Shown here: piece after piece, positions 14,155-20,883 of the stretch
Layout of the letters: every line of letters starts with the position of its first letter
Position numbering within the stretch: position 1 is the first letter of the stretch
Assembly (NCBI GenBank): GCA_964415525.1
Contig: CAYQAS010000074.1
Location: 1 to 20,883 of the forward strand
DNA length: 20,883 nucleotides
Origin: CAZPUI01 sp964415525
GTDB lineage: Bacteria; Acidobacteriota; Holophagae; Holophagales; Holophagaceae
Direction: 5' to 3'
Made by a program: the position numbers and the translations under genes
Notes under the pieces: model-generated
The model's database searches: none
Told to the model about the DNA's origin: nothing
The model's input: only the letters and a program-made list of their open reading frames with translations

Positions 14155-14864
14155 GACTCACCTCGCCGCAGGAGTTGGGATAGCGGGGTTTGGCCCGGGC
14201 CCGTGGGGGACGAAGGGGCGACATTGCGTCCGCCGGGACCAGACGGTCTCCCCGTCCCGAGCAGTCGGGAACAAAAGATCTGCAGCTTCGACCGAGCGCT
14301 GGAGATCTGGCTTCGCACCGTGGCCGCCCGGATGCCGAGGGTCTGGGCAACCTGTTCCGTGGGCAGGCCCTCCAGATCCCGCAATATCAGGGCCGCCCGC
14401 TCCGCCGGGGTCAGGGTGGTCAGGGCCCGGCGAACCAAGGCACGCCGCTGGTCGTGGAGGATGCCTTCTTCGGGGTGGACATGACCGTAGTCCGGCAGAT
14501 CCATCAGCTCCGGAGCCGTCGGTCCCCGGGCCTTCAGGTGATCCAGACAGACGTTCACAGTGATGCGGTAGGCCCAGGCATGGAAATCCTCGCCGAGGCG
14601 GAACCGGTCGAGGCTGCGGAAGATCCTCAGATAGATTTCCTGGGCGGCATCCCGGGCCTGATCGCGGTCCCCGAGCATCCGCCACGCCACCGCCAACACC
14701 TTGCCCTCGATGTGCACCAGCATCTCCTCGAAGGCCTCGGTCTCGCCTCCCAGGACCCGACGAATGGCCACGTCCATGTCCGTCCCGTCGGATCGGGTGG
14801 TGACGGCGGCGGCAGGGAGCATGGGCCCCTCCTCCGTCAGCGTCCCCTCCAGTTCCGTGAGCAT
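14151..14864 (-). CDS. ECF-type RNA polymerase sigma factor
   Basis: A 237-residue sigma-70-family protein. Region 2 covers about 45-112 (EEMLVHIEGKVLAVAWRMLGDRDQARDAAQEIYLRIFRSL, then FHAWAYRITVNVCLDHLK). Region 4 covers about 145-195 (LTTLTPAERAALILRDLEGLPTEQVAQTLGI with a helix-turn-helix, then VRSQISSARSKLQIF). There is no region 3, which makes it an extracytoplasmic-function type. A Gly/Pro/Ser-rich tail of about 40 residues follows region 4. The start is the ATG at 14864, with GGAGGA ten bases upstream; the open frame extends further but lacks a better site. It is the first gene of a three-gene operon with its presumed anti-sigma factor. Its target promoters are unknown, and I see no clear ECF-type promoter in front of it. 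Confidence 0.92.
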   Translation of the reverse strand: MLTELEGTLTEEGPMLPAAAVTTRSDGTDMDVAIRRVLGGETEAFEEMLVHIEGKVLAVAWRMLGDRDQARDAAQEIYLRIFRSLDRFRLGEDFHAWAYRITVNVCLDHLKARGPTAPELMDLPDYGHVHPEEGILHDQRRALVRRALTTLTPAERAALILRDLEGLPTEQVAQTLGIRAATVRSQISSARSKLQIFCSRLLGTGRPSGPGGRNVAPSSPTGPGQTPLSQLLRRGES

Positions 14865-14949
14865 CGGTATCTTTCCTCCACGCCTATTCCTACCGCCGTG
14901 CAGAACCAAGTGTTGATGAGAAACTGCACGAAAGTGAATGGAGGTCCCC

Positions 14950-15141
14950 ATGCCCTGCCAAGGTGATGCATCCAAGTGCGCATGCACGTATCTCGCCTGC
15001 CCCCGCCGAGGCAACTGCTGCGCATGCGTGGCCTACCACAAACGCCAGGATGAGATCCCAGGCTGCCTCTTCACCAAGGCGGGGGAAGCCAAGTGGGATC
15101 GAAGCTTTGCGGCCTTTCAGATCGACCGCCAGGGAAGGTGA
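14950..15141 (+). CDS. Small Cys-rich protein (DUF6485-like)
   Basis: A 63-residue protein beginning MPCQGDASKCACTYLACPRR and containing GNCCACVAYHKRQDEIPGCLF. Seven of its eight cysteines sit in a CxC-x4-C-x4-CC-x-C-type pattern with the later PGC, the pattern of the DUF6485 family of short cytoplasmic proteins. Metal or iron-sulfur binding is likely from the cysteines but unproven. The ATG at 14950 is chosen because GGAGGT lies at 14940-14945, four bases before it; the ATG at 14938 overlaps that site. It is divergent from the sigma-factor operon and 53 bases ahead of the receiver gene, with which it may be cotranscribed. Confidence 0.8.
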   Translation: MPCQGDASKCACTYLACPRRGNCCACVAYHKRQDEIPGCLFTKAGEAKWDRSFAAFQIDRQGR

Positions 15142-15194
15142 ACTCCCATCCGACCGATCAACCCGTGGGAGGATGGAGGGGACTGGGAGTCTCT

Positions 15195-15566
15195 GTGCCG
15201 CGTGTGATGGTGATCGACGACAGCGCCCTGATGCGGCGAATCCTGCGCCAGCATCTGGAGGGCGCAGGGTTTGAGGTGGATGACTGGCTGCCCCTGTCGC
15301 CGTTCGAGATCCCGGAGCGCATCGAAGCCTTCAACCCGGACCTGGTGCTGAGCGACTACCAGATGCCTGGGGTCAACGGCGCCAGCGTCGCCAAGATGGC
15401 CCAGAAGGCACGGCCCGCTCTGCCGGTGGTGATCCTCACCGCCCTGCGGGATCCTGAGGTGGAAACCCAGCTCAAGCGCTTCGGTGTGCGGCAGATCCTG
15501 AACAAGCCCATCGACGCCGAACACCTGCTGGCGGCCGTCCGGGAGCTCCTCGGCCCATCGGTCTGA
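15195..15566 (+). CDS. Stand-alone response-regulator receiver (CheY-like)
   Basis: A 123-residue single receiver domain. The start is a GTG at 15195, five bases after GGGAG, giving VPRVMVIDDSALMRRIL. Key residues are all present: the acidic pair in VIDDS, the phospho-acceptor Asp in LVLSDYQMPG (about residue 53), the Thr in VILTA (about 82) and the Lys in ILNKPID (about 103). No output domain follows, so it must act by protein contact or as part of a phosphorelay. No kinase gene is adjacent; the partner could be any hybrid kinase in the cell. Its end lies only nine bases from the end of the convergent PPK2 gene, with no visible terminator between them. Confidence 0.9.
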   Translation: MPRVMVIDDSALMRRILRQHLEGAGFEVDDWLPLSPFEIPERIEAFNPDLVLSDYQMPGVNGASVAKMAQKARPALPVVILTALRDPEVETQLKRFGVRQILNKPIDAEHLLAAVRELLGPSV

Positions 15567-15575
15567 GGTCGGGCC

Positions 15576-17060
15576 TCAGCCTTCCAGCAGCGCCTCCAGC
15601 CGGTCGCAGAGGGTCTCCAGAATCTGGATCCGCCCGTAGCGCTTGTCCTCGGTGGGCACCAGGGTCCAGGGGCAGAGGCTCGAGCTCGTGTGAGTCAGCA
15701 TGTCGCAGACCGCCGCCTCGTACTGGGGCCACTTCTCGCGGTTGCGCCAGTCCTCGTCGGTGATCTTGAAACGCTTGAAGGGCGTGTCCTGCCGCTCCTG
15801 GAAGCGCCTCAGCTGCTCCTCCTGACTGATGGAGAGCCAGAACTTCACCACCAGGGAACCGCTCTTCACCAGCTGATCCTCGAAAGCGTTGATCTCGCCG
15901 TAGGCTCGTTGCCAGTCCCCCTCGGAGCAGAAACCCTCCACCCGCTCCACCAGAACGCGGCCGTACCAGGAACGGTCGAAGATGGCGACGCGCCCTCGCC
16001 GGGGCAGATGCCGCCAGAACCGCCATAGATAGGGCTGGGCGCGTTCTTCCTCCGTGGGGGCTGCCACGGGATGGATGCTGTACATCCGAGCGTCGATGGC
16101 CTGGGTGATGCGCCTGATGCTGCCACCCTTCCCCGCGGCGTCCATGCCCTCGAACACCATCGCCACGCTGTGCTTGGCAAACCGCTTGTGCCGCGTGAGC
16201 AGATTCAGGCGCCCCTGGAGTTCTTCCAGCCGCGTTTCATAGCGTTTCGGATCGATGGTCTGAGTCAGATCCAGGCTGCGCAGCACGTTGAGGTCGTCAA
16301 CTGAAGCGGGATGTGGCGCCAGCCGGGTGTCCTGGCCGTGGGGCTCGGGATGCTGCAGCCGCGCCTGGAGCTGCTCCAGCAGCGTGTGTCCCACAGTGAG
16401 CTCCTGGTAGCGGTGGTCGGTCGCCTCCACCACGAACCACGGCGCCCCGGGCAGACTGGTGCGCCTCAGAGCCCGCTCGCTCACATCCCGAAAGGTCTCG
16501 TAGCGCTCGAAGTGGTCCCAGTCCCGCTTCGTCACCCGCCAGCGGGTCTTCGGGTCCTTTTCGAGGCTCTGCAGCCGCTTCTTCTGCTCCTTGCGAGAAA
16601 GATGCATCCAGAACTTCAGGACCAGGGCGCCTTCATCGATCAGCATCTGCTCGAATTCCCGGATCTGTTCGAGGTCCTGATCTAGGCGATCCTCCTTGAT
16701 TCGGCCATAGGCCCGCTGATGGATCGGCCATGTGTACCAGCTGCCGTCAAAGATGGCCGTCTGCCCCTTGGGCGGCAGCGCCCGCCAATAGCGCCACATG
16801 TGGGGCCGCTCCAGCTCCTCGTCGCTCGGCTCGGCACAGGCGTGCGTGTGGATGTGCCGAGGATCCATCCAGGCATTGAGGGCGTTCACCGTGGCGCTCT
16901 TGCCTGCACCATCCACCCCCGCCACCAGCACGATTACGGGAAAGGCCTTCTGGCCCAGCAGGGCGTGCTGCGCCTCCAGCAACTCCTGGCGGAGTTTCGG
17001 CAGCGCCTTCTGGAAGGTCGCCTTGCCCACGGTGTGACCGAGTTCTGCGGATTCGAACAT
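15576..17060 (-). CDS. pap: Polyphosphate:AMP phosphotransferase (tandem PPK2, class II)
   Basis: A 494-residue protein with two PPK2 domains, which uses polyphosphate to phosphorylate AMP to ADP. The N-terminal half has Walker A GVDGAGKS at 48-55 and a Walker-B region AIFDGSWYTWPI. The C-terminal half has Walker A GMDAAGKGG at about 303-311, then the lid-region sequence SIRRITQAID and the canonical AIFDRSWYGRVLVERVEGF. The N-terminal half carries Gly where the active domain has Arg in FDRSWY. In studied class II PPK2 enzymes only the C-terminal domain is active, and this protein fits that. The ATG at 17060 has GGAGG five bases upstream. It probably recycles AMP and links polyphosphate stores to the adenylate pool. 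A transcribed monocistronic unit; I see no clear promoter. Confidence 0.93.
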   Translation of the reverse strand: MFESAELGHTVGKATFQKALPKLRQELLEAQHALLGQKAFPVIVLVAGVDGAGKSATVNALNAWMDPRHIHTHACAEPSDEELERPHMWRYWRALPPKGQTAIFDGSWYTWPIHQRAYGRIKEDRLDQDLEQIREFEQMLIDEGALVLKFWMHLSRKEQKKRLQSLEKDPKTRWRVTKRDWDHFERYETFRDVSERALRRTSLPGAPWFVVEATDHRYQELTVGHTLLEQLQARLQHPEPHGQDTRLAPHPASVDDLNVLRSLDLTQTIDPKRYETRLEELQGRLNLLTRHKRFAKHSVAMVFEGMDAAGKGGSIRRITQAIDARMYSIHPVAAPTEEERAQPYLWRFWRHLPRRGRVAIFDRSWYGRVLVERVEGFCSEGDWQRAYGEINAFEDQLVKSGSLVVKFWLSISQEEQLRRFQERQDTPFKRFKITDEDWRNREKWPQYEAAVCDMLTHTSSSLCPWTLVPTEDKRYGRIQILETLCDRLEALLEG

Positions 17061-17617
17061 GGGGGCCTCCGGAGGATGGGATCACCCGAGACACCCATCG
17101 GCGGCCCGGTCCACAAGGCCCAGTCCCGAACGTTGGCGCCAGAGGGTTTGGTTCCCCTCACCGGGGATCCCCCGGGACTGGGGACGCCGGAGTCTCGGTA
17201 TGAATCCCGTTCATCCATGGAAAGAGCGCCACGACGGGGTGGTCCCTGCCTGGAGCCAAACCATCCCACAGGAACGAGGTTTCGTCCCAATCGCATAACC
17301 ATGCATGATTCCTCGACGTATGAATGAGACACACCCCCTGCCGGTTCAGCGGCTTCGAGCAAGGAATGCTCGCCCAGCCTTTGACCGTGCTTGTTCTTGC
17401 ATATCTACCGAAACAATCTTGAACCTCGACCGAATCAATTCTCATTTCGAAAAACACCGCACTTCCACATACGCAATAGGCTATTGCTCAAGGCTGAAAT
17501 TCGACCAATCGACCATACACAAATAGATCAATCCAATTGCTTTCTACCGCTTGGACTCCTATGTCCAAGTTTTCATCCACTCAAATCACCCCACACATCA
17601 TGGGGCCAGGAGTATTC
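17061..17617. other. Gene-free stretch, AT-rich in its right half
   Basis: No convincing gene in 557 bases between two divergent genes. The left half (to about 17375) has the usual GC-rich composition and a GC-rich inverted repeat (CCGGGGATCCCCCGG at 17161-17175). From about 17380 it becomes clearly AT-rich and stays so into the first 50 codons of the next gene. It holds a short hairpin (CGAGCA/TGCTCG, 17356-17372), a TTGACC -35-like hexamer at 17381-17386 followed by TGCATATCT, a dyad at 17473-17487 and a direct repeat at 17501-17515. It probably contains the promoter and control region of the secreted protein gene. Confidence 0.6.
17473..17515 (+). promoter_or_regulatory. Dyad and direct repeat upstream of the secreted lectin gene
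   Basis: GCAATAG and CTATTGC (17473-17479, 17481-17487) form a perfect dyad about a single central base. Its loop is too small for an RNA hairpin, so a dimeric DNA-binding protein is a better reading. Just downstream TCGACCA occurs twice with one base between (17501-17507, 17509-17515). They lie 103 to 145 bases before the start codon. Operator function is inferred. Confidence 0.3.
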
Positions 17618-19711
17618 ATGCAAAACTTCTATCCAAAGGGCACCAAACATCGTGTGACACGCATCATTGCTGGAACAGTGTTACTAGCCACATGTACTCA
17701 TGCTTTTGGTTTTATCATCCGAACACCCTTTAACATCGTAGGCACCCCGAAGCATCATCTGATTGTCAGAAATGCATTGACGCCCCTGAAAGGGATCCCC
17801 GATGGCCTTCGCAGCGCTCTGGAAGACGCCTCGGAACGCCCGGACTTGGTCCTGACTGGATCTCCAGATCAGGACCATTTCATGAATAAACCCTGGAAGG
17901 ATTGCGTGGCTGCGATCAATGGTCGACTGTACGGCGCCTGCACCAACCTCAAAGGAGGACGGTTCGAGGACACGATCCACGAACTCGGGAATGCCTTCCA
18001 CTGTGCTGCCGATTTCTACGCCCACTCAAACTGGGTCGAGGGACTCTACACGTGTACCGATGTGAACCCAGTCGATCCGCTCTCCACTCCAGCATCCATC
18101 GAGCCTGGTGAACTGCCCCCTTGCCAGAACTGGAAGGTGGAAGGCGGCACGAACTGGACCATTCAAGGCATCAACCTGAATGATCCCAACTTCACGCCCC
18201 CCAGCTGGTGGCGGAACAGTGGATGCGCTTCCAAGGACAAGCCGAGCAATCCCAACCACGAGGAGGCGGTCTATGACGCCACCCTCGAGACGGAACGCCA
18301 GTGGAACCAGTTCGAGGAGATCCTCTACGGGCTCTATCCAGCTGAAGCCACCAATCTGCTCAGTCGGATCGGGGTATCCCCCAGCCTCAACACCGCCAAT
18401 GAACTTCCCGGAGCCCTGGTACAGGGCACGATCTTCAACCTGACCTGGCACACCACCGCCATCGACCCCGGCTCCAAAGTGCGGATCACCCTCCTCAGAA
18501 ACGGAAGCCCTCTGGGCACGGTGGCGGAGGTGCCGATCTGGGACCGGTCCTATTCCTGGAATGTCGGAGAATTCGCCGGTGGGACGGCCGATCCCCTGGA
18601 CGAGAACGGATACCAGGTACAGTTCAGTTCCGTGAATGAACCCACCAAGACCTGGACGAGTTCGGCCTTCATGATTTCGGGTGTGTCCTTCACGTCTCCA
18701 AGGATCGGAACGGCCTGGAAGCTTGCAGAGAAGCAGAATGTCACATGGGACGTCGTGGGACTCCCTGTGAGGCAGCGCCTCACAGGACCCGTATTCCTGG
18801 AACTGTGGGCCAATGAGAACAAGGTGGGCCGAATCACCGAACTGCCTGACTACACCACCGGCAGTTACACCTGGACCGTGGGGCAGTTTTCCACAGGTGT
18901 CGCTCCCGTGGGCAGCGCTTACCGTCTGCGGATCGGTAACGGCACCGGCGGTGCCTTCAGCAAGACGTTCACCATCGGGAATGCCGCTCCGACGCCGATG
19001 CCGGACCTGGTGGTCACCGCCGTCTCCTTCACCCCATCCGGCGAGATCCACCACAACGATGCGGTGTCCTTCCAGGCAACCGTCAAGAACACCGGGAACC
19101 TCGCCATGCCGAGTGGTGTGGAAGCTCGCGTCACATTCAGCGTTTCTGGCAATGCCATGGGGTACTTCACCGTGAAGGATCTGGCCCCTGGCGCCACGAT
19201 GACCGGCACGGGCAACGTGAAGTGGGCCGCCCTCTTTGACGGAAATCTCAAGCCTGTGAAGGCGGTGGTAGACGCCACAAGCGTCATCAAGGAATCCAAC
19301 GAGAGCAACAACCGCCTCACCCGGGACCTCAAAGTCCTGCCGGGACTGCTCGCGCCTCCCATCAAGGCCACGGGATGCGGCATCATCCGGCCCGGATATG
19401 GACTGCCCTCCGGCACAGCTATGAAGTCCTGCGACGGACGGTTTGAGCTGCGCATGCAGACGGATGGCAACCTCGTGCTCTACATGGGCACGACGCCGCT
19501 CTGGAATAGCGGCACCAACGGTCAGGCTGCAATCGGCGCCTACATGCAAACCGACGGCAACCTGGTCATCTACATGGCCACAGGCAAACCTCTGTGGAGC
19601 TCTGGAAGCTTCGGCACGGGCACCCGTCTGGAAATCCAGAACGATGGCAACCTCGTGATCTACAACGGTCAGAACGCGGCCCTCTGGAACACGCAGACCA
19701 GTGGGCATTAG
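17618..19711 (+). CDS. Secreted mosaic protein: HET-C/PLC-like domain, two KNH-like domains, CARDB, bulb-type lectin
   Basis: A 697-residue protein. The ATG at 17618 has AGGAG five bases upstream and opens a signal peptide (basic KGTKHRVTR, then IIAGTVLLATCTHAFG). Domain 1, about 32-240, is helical with His46-His47, Asp86-His87, then His121, His128, Asp132 and His136 in HELGNAFHCAADFYAHSNWVE (121-141). This resembles the metal-binding core of HET-C and zinc-dependent phospholipase C folds. Two beta domains of the Kre9/KNH type follow at about 255-352 and 354-458 (each with 'LTW/VTW' and 'YSWNVG/YTWTVG' strands). A CARDB domain lies at about 460-575 (PDLVVTAVSF to ESNNRLTRDLKV). The end, about 587-697, is a B-lectin with three QxDGNLVxY motifs at 614, 644 and 674, exactly 30 residues apart, predicted to bind mannose. 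Likely secreted and binding mannose-bearing surfaces; enzymatic activity is inferred. Confidence 0.85.
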   Translation: MQNFYPKGTKHRVTRIIAGTVLLATCTHAFGFIIRTPFNIVGTPKHHLIVRNALTPLKGIPDGLRSALEDASERPDLVLTGSPDQDHFMNKPWKDCVAAINGRLYGACTNLKGGRFEDTIHELGNAFHCAADFYAHSNWVEGLYTCTDVNPVDPLSTPASIEPGELPPCQNWKVEGGTNWTIQGINLNDPNFTPPSWWRNSGCASKDKPSNPNHEEAVYDATLETERQWNQFEEILYGLYPAEATNLLSRIGVSPSLNTANELPGALVQGTIFNLTWHTTAIDPGSKVRITLLRNGSPLGTVAEVPIWDRSYSWNVGEFAGGTADPLDENGYQVQFSSVNEPTKTWTSSAFMISGVSFTSPRIGTAWKLAEKQNVTWDVVGLPVRQRLTGPVFLELWANENKVGRITELPDYTTGSYTWTVGQFSTGVAPVGSAYRLRIGNGTGGAFSKTFTIGNAAPTPMPDLVVTAVSFTPSGEIHHNDAVSFQATVKNTGNLAMPSGVEARVTFSVSGNAMGYFTVKDLAPGATMTGTGNVKWAALFDGNLKPVKAVVDATSVIKESNESNNRLTRDLKVLPGLLAPPIKATGCGIIRPGYGLPSGTAMKSCDGRFELRMQTDGNLVLYMGTTPLWNSGTNGQAAIGAYMQTDGNLVIYMATGKPLWSSGSFGTGTRLEIQNDGNLVIYNGQNAALWNTQTSGH

Positions 19712-19894
19712 CCTGGATTGGGCCTTTGGAGACAAGGGTGCGTTCGAAGTCGGCACTGTACCGAACCACAACATGTGAATCGACGGTTTGGGAATCGGAT
19801 CAAGGGGCCCATTCCTGAGCAGAACGGCCTCGGATACCAGGACTGTGGATTGCACACGGTGAATCCGACACCGAATGAGTCAACCACCGCAGAC

Positions 19895-19928
19895 GAAGGA
19901 AGAGGGCGCCAAAGCGCCCTCTTCCTTC
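19895..19928. terminator. Strong bidirectional hairpin terminator
   Basis: A 15-pair perfect stem: GAAGGAAGAGGGCGC (19895-19909) with GCGCCCTCTTCCTTC (19914-19928) around the loop CAAA. It lies between the convergent secreted-protein gene and metG. A pyrimidine-rich tract follows on the plus strand. The 183 bases between the gene's stop and the hairpin contain no other recognisable feature. Confidence 0.8.
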
Positions 19929-19945
19929 CTTCTGACAGCTTCTGT

Positions 19946-20883
19946 CTACCGAACCTGGAACCCAGGCTTCGCATCCTCGGGAGGAGCGATCAGGTAGGGC
20001 TTGCTGTTCTTATCGCTGGCGCAGAGCAGCATGCCGTGGCTCTCGATGCCCATCATGGCGCGGGGGGCGAGGTTGGCCACAACGACGACCTTGCGGTTCA
20101 CCAATTCCTCGGGCTTGTAGGCCTCGGCGATTCCGCCCAGGATCGTGCGCTGCTCAAAGCCAAGGTCCACCTTCATCTTGATGAGCTTCTTGCTCTTGGG
20201 CATGGCCTCCGCCTCGAGCACCAGACCCACGCGCAGATCGATCTTGATGAAGTCGTCGATGGTGATGACCTCCTTGAGGGGGTCCACTTCCATCGGCTTC
20301 TCTTCGGCCACCGGAGCGGCGACGGGGGTTTCGGCGAGCTTGATGGCTTCGAGTTCACTCATGGCAACATCCTTGTCGATGCGGTTGAACAGGGGCTTGG
20401 GGTCGCAGACGGGGCCGGGCGCCGGGGCATCCACCACGAAATCGGCGAAGCGCAGATCGGCGACCTTCCCGGTGAGGCCCAGGGATTCCCATAGCAGCTG
20501 CGTGAGTTCGGGCATCACGGGAGCCGCCAGCAAGGCGGTCATGCGCAGGGCGCGGTAGAGCTGCGCCAGCACGGTGTCGAGCTTGGCTCGGGCAGCGGCG
20601 TCATCAACCTCGGTCTTAGCCAGTTTCCAGGGCTCGGCCTTGACGATATAGCCGTCCAGGGCCCGCAGGGTCGTCCATAGGGTTTCCAGAGCGCCGTTGA
20701 AATCATGCCGGGCGGCCTTCTCCAGGTATTCGGGAGCCGTCTTGGCGATGAGATCCCGCACCTCGGAATCGATGGCATCGAAGACCACAGGCGTGGGCAC
20801 CACCCCGGCACGGTAGCGCTGGAGCATGCTGATGGAGCGGCTGGAGAGGTTGCCCAGGCCATTGGCCAGGTCGGCGTTGAGTC
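19946..20883 (-). CDS. metG: Methionyl-tRNA synthetase, C-terminal part (partial)
   Basis: The reading frame stays open to the right edge, so the gene's 5' end lies outside the window; about 311 residues are visible. The first visible residues LNADLANGLGNLSSRS are the conserved start of the MetG anticodon-binding helical domain, which continues to about residue 175 (DGYIVKAEPWKLAK, MPELTQLLWESLGL). After a linker (about 175-205, rich in Ala/Pro/Glu) comes a C-terminal tRNA-binding domain of the Arc1p/EMAP-II/Trbp111 type: IDDFIKIDLRVGLVLEAE, LGFEQRTILGGIAEAYKPEEL and NLAPRAMMGIESHGMLLCA. This domain is appended in many bacterial MetG proteins, where it supports dimerisation and tRNA binding. 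The catalytic HIGH and KMSKS motifs are outside the window. It converges on the secreted lectin gene across a strong terminator. Confidence 0.96.
   Translation of the reverse strand, partial: LNADLANGLGNLSSRSISMLQRYRAGVVPTPVVFDAIDSEVRDLIAKTAPEYLEKAARHDFNGALETLWTTLRALDGYIVKAEPWKLAKTEVDDAAARAKLDTVLAQLYRALRMTALLAAPVMPELTQLLWESLGLTGKVADLRFADFVVDAPAPGPVCDPKPLFNRIDKDVAMSELEAIKLAETPVAAPVAEEKPMEVDPLKEVITIDDFIKIDLRVGLVLEAEAMPKSKKLIKMKVDLGFEQRTILGGIAEAYKPEELVNRKVVVVANLAPRAMMGIESHGMLLCASDKNSKPYLIAPPEDAKPGFQVR

Noticed and set aside
17161..17175. CCGGGGATCCCCCGG inverted repeat
   Set aside because: Lies upstream of the start of the PPK2 gene and not after any gene end; three-base centre; no neighbouring signal. 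Likely chance in GC-rich sequence.
18026..19855. 609-codon open frame on the minus strand across the secreted lectin gene
   Set aside because: Its product has no domain or signal, while the plus-strand frame has a signal peptide and repeated lectin motifs. Long antisense frames are expected at this GC content.
1..20883. CRISPR arrays, insertion sequences, prophage genes, rRNA or complete tRNA genes
   Set aside because: I looked on both strands and saw no regularly spaced repeats, no transposase or integrase motifs and no rRNA-like sequence. The only repeat array is the CACGGAG palindrome.

Overview
The window is high-GC bacterial chromosome, tightly packed with genes. It has Shine-Dalgarno-led genes, 4-base start/stop overlaps within operons and separate glyQ and glyS genes. 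Gene content and style recall the acidobacterial class Holophagae (Geothrix/Holophaga type), but that placement is an inference from protein flavour; no rRNA or other marker is present.

Left part (1-3347, minus strand): a translationally coupled run of three genes. In order of transcription these are a 712-residue exported protein in the position of DUF2138/YfaA, a DUF1175/YfaT-like protein with an NlpC/P60-like Cys/His set, and the first 50 codons of an exported protein that runs off the window. Order and orientation match the E. coli yfaA-yfaT-yfaS (alpha-2-macroglobulin) locus. Divergent from it (3521-5541, plus) is hutI (histidine degradation), overlapped by tcdA (cyclic t6A formation on tRNA). 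A small DUF465 gene converges on tcdA across a shared hairpin terminator.

Middle (6002-12190): an orphan oligopeptide-type ABC ATPase overlaps tail-to-tail with a large sensor protein (PAS with a Cys cluster, histidine kinase, receiver, GGDEF). Next come glyQ and glyS, both subunits of glycyl-tRNA synthetase, separated by a palindromic array of CACGGAG units. After glyS and its UUCG hairpin lies a probable 35-residue gene with its own ribosome binding site and a strong terminator.

Right part (12551-20883): a coupled minus-strand operon encodes an ECF-type sigma factor, a zinc-finger membrane anti-sigma factor and a Pro-rich exported protein with a secretin N-type domain. This looks like a self-contained envelope-signalling unit. 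Divergent from it are a Cys-rich small protein (DUF6485-like) and a stand-alone receiver. A tandem-domain PPK2 polyphosphate:AMP phosphotransferase follows. After a 557-base, partly AT-rich gene-free stretch comes a 697-residue secreted mosaic protein (HET-C/phospholipase-C-like helical domain, two Kre9/KNH-like domains, CARDB, bulb-type mannose-binding lectin). The window ends inside metG.

Most genes are housekeeping. The parts most worth a second look are the secreted lectin mosaic, the sigma/anti-sigma/secretin-domain operon, the yfa-like protease-trap locus, the Cys-cluster kinase-cyclase and the short gene after glyS.
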